From contig QANY01005768.1 of assembly GCA_003255025.1 (NCBI GenBank), positions 632,805 to 696,804 of the forward strand: 64,000 nt of DNA, written 5' to 3'. Of the stretch, positions 59,681-64,000 are shown one piece after another. Origin of the DNA: Datisca glomerata (lineage: Eukaryota; Streptophyta; Magnoliopsida; Cucurbitales; Datiscaceae). Numbering within the stretch: position 1 is the stretch's first letter; each line of letters starts with the position of its first letter. Below the pieces are notes generated by a model. That model searched no databases. It worked only from the letters and a program-made list of their open reading frames with translations, and had not been told where the DNA came from. The translations under genes were made by a program, and so were the position numbers.

Positions 59681-61099
59681 GTAAAAGAAAGGAAGAAATA
59701 AGAAAGAGATTCTTCCTAAGAGCTTATCAAGTAGTACCAGTACCAGAAATGCATCTCCTTCATTCACGCGCGATAGCCATACCTAGCGTGGCACTGGCGT
59801 GCAAGCAAAGCGCTATTGGCGACAATAAATAGCTCACTGAGTGATGATTGATGAAGCCCCTACTTCTGAAAGCTGAAGGAAGGCAGTGCCCTAGAGAAAA
59901 AAAAGGATCATGGCGCCCTAGAACCGTGATATCCAGCAGCAGCATCTCCTTACATGTGAGAGACTTATATGCCAGCCGTTATTCTCAGCTCTGTTATGAA
60001 AGAAAGTGGCAGACTCCCTAATGAGGGATTTTAGGAGATTAGGGTTCTCCTTTTATCTCCTCCACCCAGTCGCGGAGGGTTTCAGTATCCATCTCCGCAG
60101 ATATTTCAAGATCGCGAGACATAATGTTCTCTGCGACACTCGAATATCTTTCTGCCATTTTCTAGAAAGTGCACGGATAGCCTCCCTTCCCCCTTCTCAC
60201 AATGTTCCTGAACTTGCTAAAGAATCAAAGTGTGAATGGAACTTCGAAGTTCCTCACCTTAGGGGTCGGCGTGGGGAACTTCCACCGGTTCCGGAGCCAG
60301 CGGGTTTTGAATGACCTCCCTCTCACAGTTAAAAAAGTGGTTAACCATCTCGAAAAAATCCATATGCATCGTCTATCTAAAAACGTGTCTCAACTACAGC
60401 CAACTCCCCAGTTTCCCTATCGGAAAACAAACCCTACTAAATGGATTCTAGAAATGCTAACCAAGTGACACATTGGGGCCATGGGTCATGAAAGAGGTTG
60501 ACCCCCATCCCCCTTCACTATGTATGGCCAATGAACTCCTCGCTTTAGTCCGTTCTTTTTCTTCTTTTGGCTCGGGTCGATAGTAGTCGTCGAAGTAATG
60601 TCCCAGAGGCCGTCTACCGACCCGAGGCGCCGATCGGGAAAGTCATAAAGGGACGTTAAACGTCATTCTAGAAGGGTGTTACCATAACAAAAGAAAAGCA
60701 TTTTTTCTTTATTCTCAAATACTCCAACGATTGAGTCTGGTTATAGGTACCCACCATTCTTAACCTTGCCAAAACAAACCGTCATGGCCCGATCATGTAT
60801 AGGTCGTACCAAGGCCTGATACAGGGGTGAGCCAATAGGGAAGAACTCAAAGAGTTTTCTATTTTCATATTTATTTACTTATATATATATACAGTTTTTT
60901 GAAGAAAATCAAACTATATTTCTCATTTGCTGCCACTCAACAACAGCCGGTCTCAGCTCTACACATTCCTAGAATTTCTTCTTTCTTTCAGCTAAAGATT
61001 GTTATCATTTGGTATGAGATTCCAGGTTATGCAGTTATGGTAGCGATATAATCTTCTGGATCTATAGTTGCTGATATTATTACTGCATTAACGCATACG
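59681..61099. other. Spacer upstream of nad7
   Basis: Frames at 60006-60314 and 60202-60468 overlap and are unassigned. There is no RNA gene. Confidence 0.4.
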
Positions 61100-62070
61100 A
61101 TTGTAAAGCATCGCAAAATGGAACCTCTAAATATAGATCTTTGGAAGATGAGAATGCAGTTGCTTCTCAAAGAACATGATCTTTTTTTTCATTCTTGAGA
61201 AAAGAGAAGCCCGCAGATTGGCGCTAATGGCTTCTTCAATCAAGTGATGTTGTTATAGCCAAACAAGAAAAGAAAGCATATGAATAGCATCTATAGTTGT
61301 AGACAATAAAAAAAGTGCTTCCAAGCTGTGCTAATGGTGGTCAAGGATAAGGTACTAGTTTCAGTGGGAGACATTGAGTCTGCATGAGAAAGATGGGAGA
61401 CTCTACAGAGAATGTATGAGTTAGTGACAATGGTAAACATTCAGTTTCTTCGGCAACAGATTTTTCCAAGAAAGATGCAAGAGGGGATGAGCGTGTCTCA
61501 GCACTTAGACAAGATGAAGAAGATTATCAAAGAATTTAGAGAGTGAGAGTCAAAATGACTGATTGTGATCAGTGACTGGGAAGTCCGCTGAAGTCCTTTA
61601 AGTCATTGACAACCACTCTCTCCTGTGAAACTCCTCCTTTCACTATGGTTGATCTGACCATTTTCTTTAGGAAGAAGGTGAAAAGAGATTTGAACAGCAG
61701 TCTGAAAAGTCTAATGCTGCGTAAAAGAAGATTAAAAAAAAAGAAGCAGAAAGTGAGTGCAGAAGGACCTTAAAAACATGGAGTGGTGGTCCTGCAAGAA
61801 GAAAGGTCACTTGAGTTTTTAAAATAAGGGCAAAGGGAAAAAGCCATGATGATTAGGAAAAGGTAGTGTTGGTCGCTATTATGGCCTTGTTTGCCAACAT
61901 TTCAGATAGTTGGTGGATCGGGTCCTCGCATCATATTTTCTTCCAAAATGAAAAATTTGGTACACATATGATTGAAGAACTAGGTTCTTCATATATGGGC
62001 AAGCAATGGCACTTCGACTGTAATCAGAGGCCGAGGGAATGTGTAATTTCTGTTGGAAAATGAAAAGTCA
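61100..62070 (+). mobile_element. Ty1/copia gag fragment, decayed
   Basis: MEPLNIDLWKMRMQLLLKEH near 61118 is the start of a copia gag. ELVTMVNIQFLRQQIF and MQEGMSVSQHLDKMKKIIKE (about 61410-61530) follow. WSCKKKGHLS (about 61790) is a decayed zinc knuckle, and DSWWIGSSHHIFF (about 61907) lies where the protease DSGA-type motif starts. Many stops and frame changes are present. Confidence 0.78.
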
Positions 62071-63514
62071 GAAGACAAATGTTGATATTTTCTTTTCGTA
62101 CCTGAAAAGAACCTACTCTCGATGAGAAGAGCCTTGACTTTCTATTATATTAGTAAAGCGCTAGCGAGCTACTTCTAGCAGCTTGCTTCAAAAAGCTTGA
62201 CTAAGAGGGCTTTTTTATAGATTAAGAGGTGAGTAAGGGGCTGCTTCTTAGCGCTCCAGGAAATTAGATTCCGACCAAGACCAAAAGCGAGGTAGAGTGT
62301 CGGTCGTCAGGGCAACCTACCTTTCTTTTATAGGAGTAGATTTTATAAGAGTAGGGGAGGATAGCTTGGCACCTAGAGATATAGGCGTAGCGCAGGGCAG
62401 GATGGATGAGATACGAATTCAATTCAAAAATATACTTTTGTTTGGGTTAGGCGAAGTCCAAAGGTGGAGCGAGAGACCTCCATGCCAAGAAAGTCATGCA
62501 GCGGATGAAAGAGACAAATTGGTTGTCAAGCTCCTTAATGAAATCGAAGAAAATTTAAGAACCATTCCCGTTGAGAATGTTGTCATCATCGTATAAAAGA
62601 AGGATGAGGCAACGACCATGACGTCGACCAAGAAAGATGGAAGAATCCACACAGCTACAGTGGAACCCTTTATCAACAATGAAGCAGTGAGAAATGAGCA
62701 AAATTTCTGAAAGCAGGTCCCCTTCTTAGCTCTTGGTGCCTGCTTTAGCTTGTCGGAGGCTGTAACGTAAATCGCTTTCTTGAGCTTGCATACCAAGTTA
62801 GGATTCCTAGGAGAAGAGAAGCCTGGAGTTGAAGGAGGATGAATAGAAAATCTTGCGGATCCCCCATTCCCTTATCTTATTGAAAGGCAGCATTTTTCAC
62901 GTCAAGTTGAAATAAGGGCCATTTTTTTTATTGCAGCCAAGGCAAGAATGCCACGAATGGTGGTCGTTTTACGAACCCGGGGCAAATATTTCCCCTCTCT
63001 TTAAAGGGGTTCGACTTCATCTTTTTGAAGGAATCCTTTAGCTACTAATCTAGCTTTGTATCTCTCTACCGAGCCATCTGCTTTATGCTTGATCTTTTAA
63101 ATCTACTTGCAGCCAATGGCTTGTTTCCCCGCAAGCAATGAGACTTAGTCTTCTTCTTTTTTTTCCTTCTTCCTGCATAGCATCTCTCCAGCAAAAATGA
63201 TTGAAGGCTTCAGCAAATGATTCAGGTTCATGAGAAGATTGAACTGAGATGAGCTAAACTCGATGTTTTGGGGAAAACTTTTTATAAGATAAGACAAAAA
63301 TTCTTCAACGGGATAAGAAATTTGAGAGGATCGACGAACCTGAGAGAGGGATCCAGAATCTGAGGAAGTGACTGGAAGGGAAGCAACTAGGCTAGACTAC
63401 TGATCTTCTGGAGTAGTCCTAGCCTGGGAAACATAATGTAATCACCGTCGAGAATAAATATGCTGTGTCGAGTGACTGGAATCCTCTGAGGTCAACTGAA
63501 CAGGCTGTGTCGGG
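62071..63514. other. Spacer with one unassigned frame
   Basis: A 99-codon frame (62297-62596) ends LLNEIEENLRTIPVENVVIIV. It is not recognised, and part of its length is also open in antisense. A dispersed-repeat copy precedes it at 62131-62166. Confidence 0.4.
62131..62166 (+). repeat. Dispersed repeat, copy 3
   Basis: GCCTTGACTTTCTATTATAT and TAGTAAAGCGCTAGCG. Confidence 0.85.
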
Positions 63515-64000
63515 TGCATCACAATCTTCCTAGCTGCAGTAGATTTCCTTGGGAGAAAGCGAGCACTCTTAGACTTGTTAATTCACTAACCTGATGAAGC
63601 TTCATACTTGTGAAGAAAGCCAAATAGGTTCGAGATAGATTTCTTTAAACTATTGCAGAAAATAAGAAGGTGAGCTCTATTGGTTGTTGAGGGCCCCGCA
63701 TTTGATTGGGTGCAGACAGATATATAGAAAGTCTTCAGTGAGGGTGGTTGTAAATCACTAGGTTTAAGGAGTACTAAAAAAGGTGCTAACGGCAGTGGGA
63801 CTCCTACGGGTAATGAGAAGCTTAAAAAATGAAGGAAGAAAGACTTGTTGGGAGAGAGATGTTATATAAAAGGTGTTTTTCAAGCCTGAGTTGAATTGAA
63901 GGGGCCCGCCTCACCTCTCCCCCTGCCCACTAACTTCTGCTGGAATGAGTGGCCCTCGAACGATTTATATGGTTTCTGAAAAAAATCTCTCCTAGGAAAA
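63515..64000. repeat. Repeats A and B, copy 2, fused
   Basis: 63515-63665 matches 46369-46519, and 63666-64000 matches 47864-48200. The intervening 1.34 kb present in the first location is absent here. The copy is cut by the window end. Confidence 0.92.

Noticed and set aside
60006..60468. Possible viral polymerase fragment
   Set aside because: The overlapping frames are basic and open, but I could identify no polymerase motif such as a GDD box.

Overview
The window looks like plant mitochondrial DNA of angiosperm type. Gene fragments recognisable from their translated sequence are nad1, nad6, nad7, atp9, rpl2, rpl5, rpl16, rps3, rps4 and rps19, plus a trnS(GCU)-trnF(GAA)-trnP(UGG) cluster. 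The order rpl2-rps19-rps3-rpl16, the single rps3 intron after codon 25, and nad7 exons of 143, 69 and 467 bp all fit angiosperm mitochondrial architecture. Between the genes lie long spacers with almost no coding signal, short dispersed repeats, and pieces of nuclear-type retrotransposons (L1-like LINEs and Ty1/copia).

Not one recognised protein gene is intact. Most premature stops are explained by C-to-T change of an expected codon (CGA to TGA, CAA to TAA, CAG to TAG). A few need G-to-A or a transversion, and several genes also have frameshifts. The tRNAs carry the same kind of transition. This is the signature expected of mitochondrial DNA that sat in a methylated nuclear genome (a NUMT), or of nuclear-decayed mtDNA carried back into a mitochondrial genome. 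From sequence alone I cannot tell these apart. Two ambiguous bases next to long G and C runs show that this is a draft assembly.

Layout: 1-2996 spacer with unassigned open frames; 2997-3913 rpl5 preceded by a chimeric atp9-containing frame (minus strand); 3914-7980 spacer; about 8000-10090 a broken rolling-circle replication initiator (Rep) gene, minus strand; 10393-12700 nad6 and rps4, minus strand; 13690-18454 the rpl2-rps19-rps3-rpl16 ribosomal cluster, plus strand; 18455-21850 spacer with hairpins; 21850-24920 copia fragments; 25384-25628 nad1 exon 1; 28730-28801 a tRNA-like cloverleaf; 28960-31000 two head-to-head LINE fragments; 35050-36450 a LINE ORF1/endonuclease fragment; 38360-39112 a group II-type reverse transcriptase remnant unlike matR; 44690-47640 a LINE with RT and RNase H; 47864-48200 a segment repeated at 63666-64000; 54416-55272 the tRNA cluster; 56440-59680 nad7 exons 1-3 with introns; 61100-62070 copia gag; 63515-64000 a rearranged duplicate of 46.4 and 47.9 kb.

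The most unusual item is the Rep-like gene. It has HUH-endonuclease motifs followed by a superfamily 3 helicase, an architecture known from circular single-stranded DNA viruses and related plasmids and not part of the standard plant mitochondrial gene set. It is broken. No complete functional system could be demonstrated in this window.
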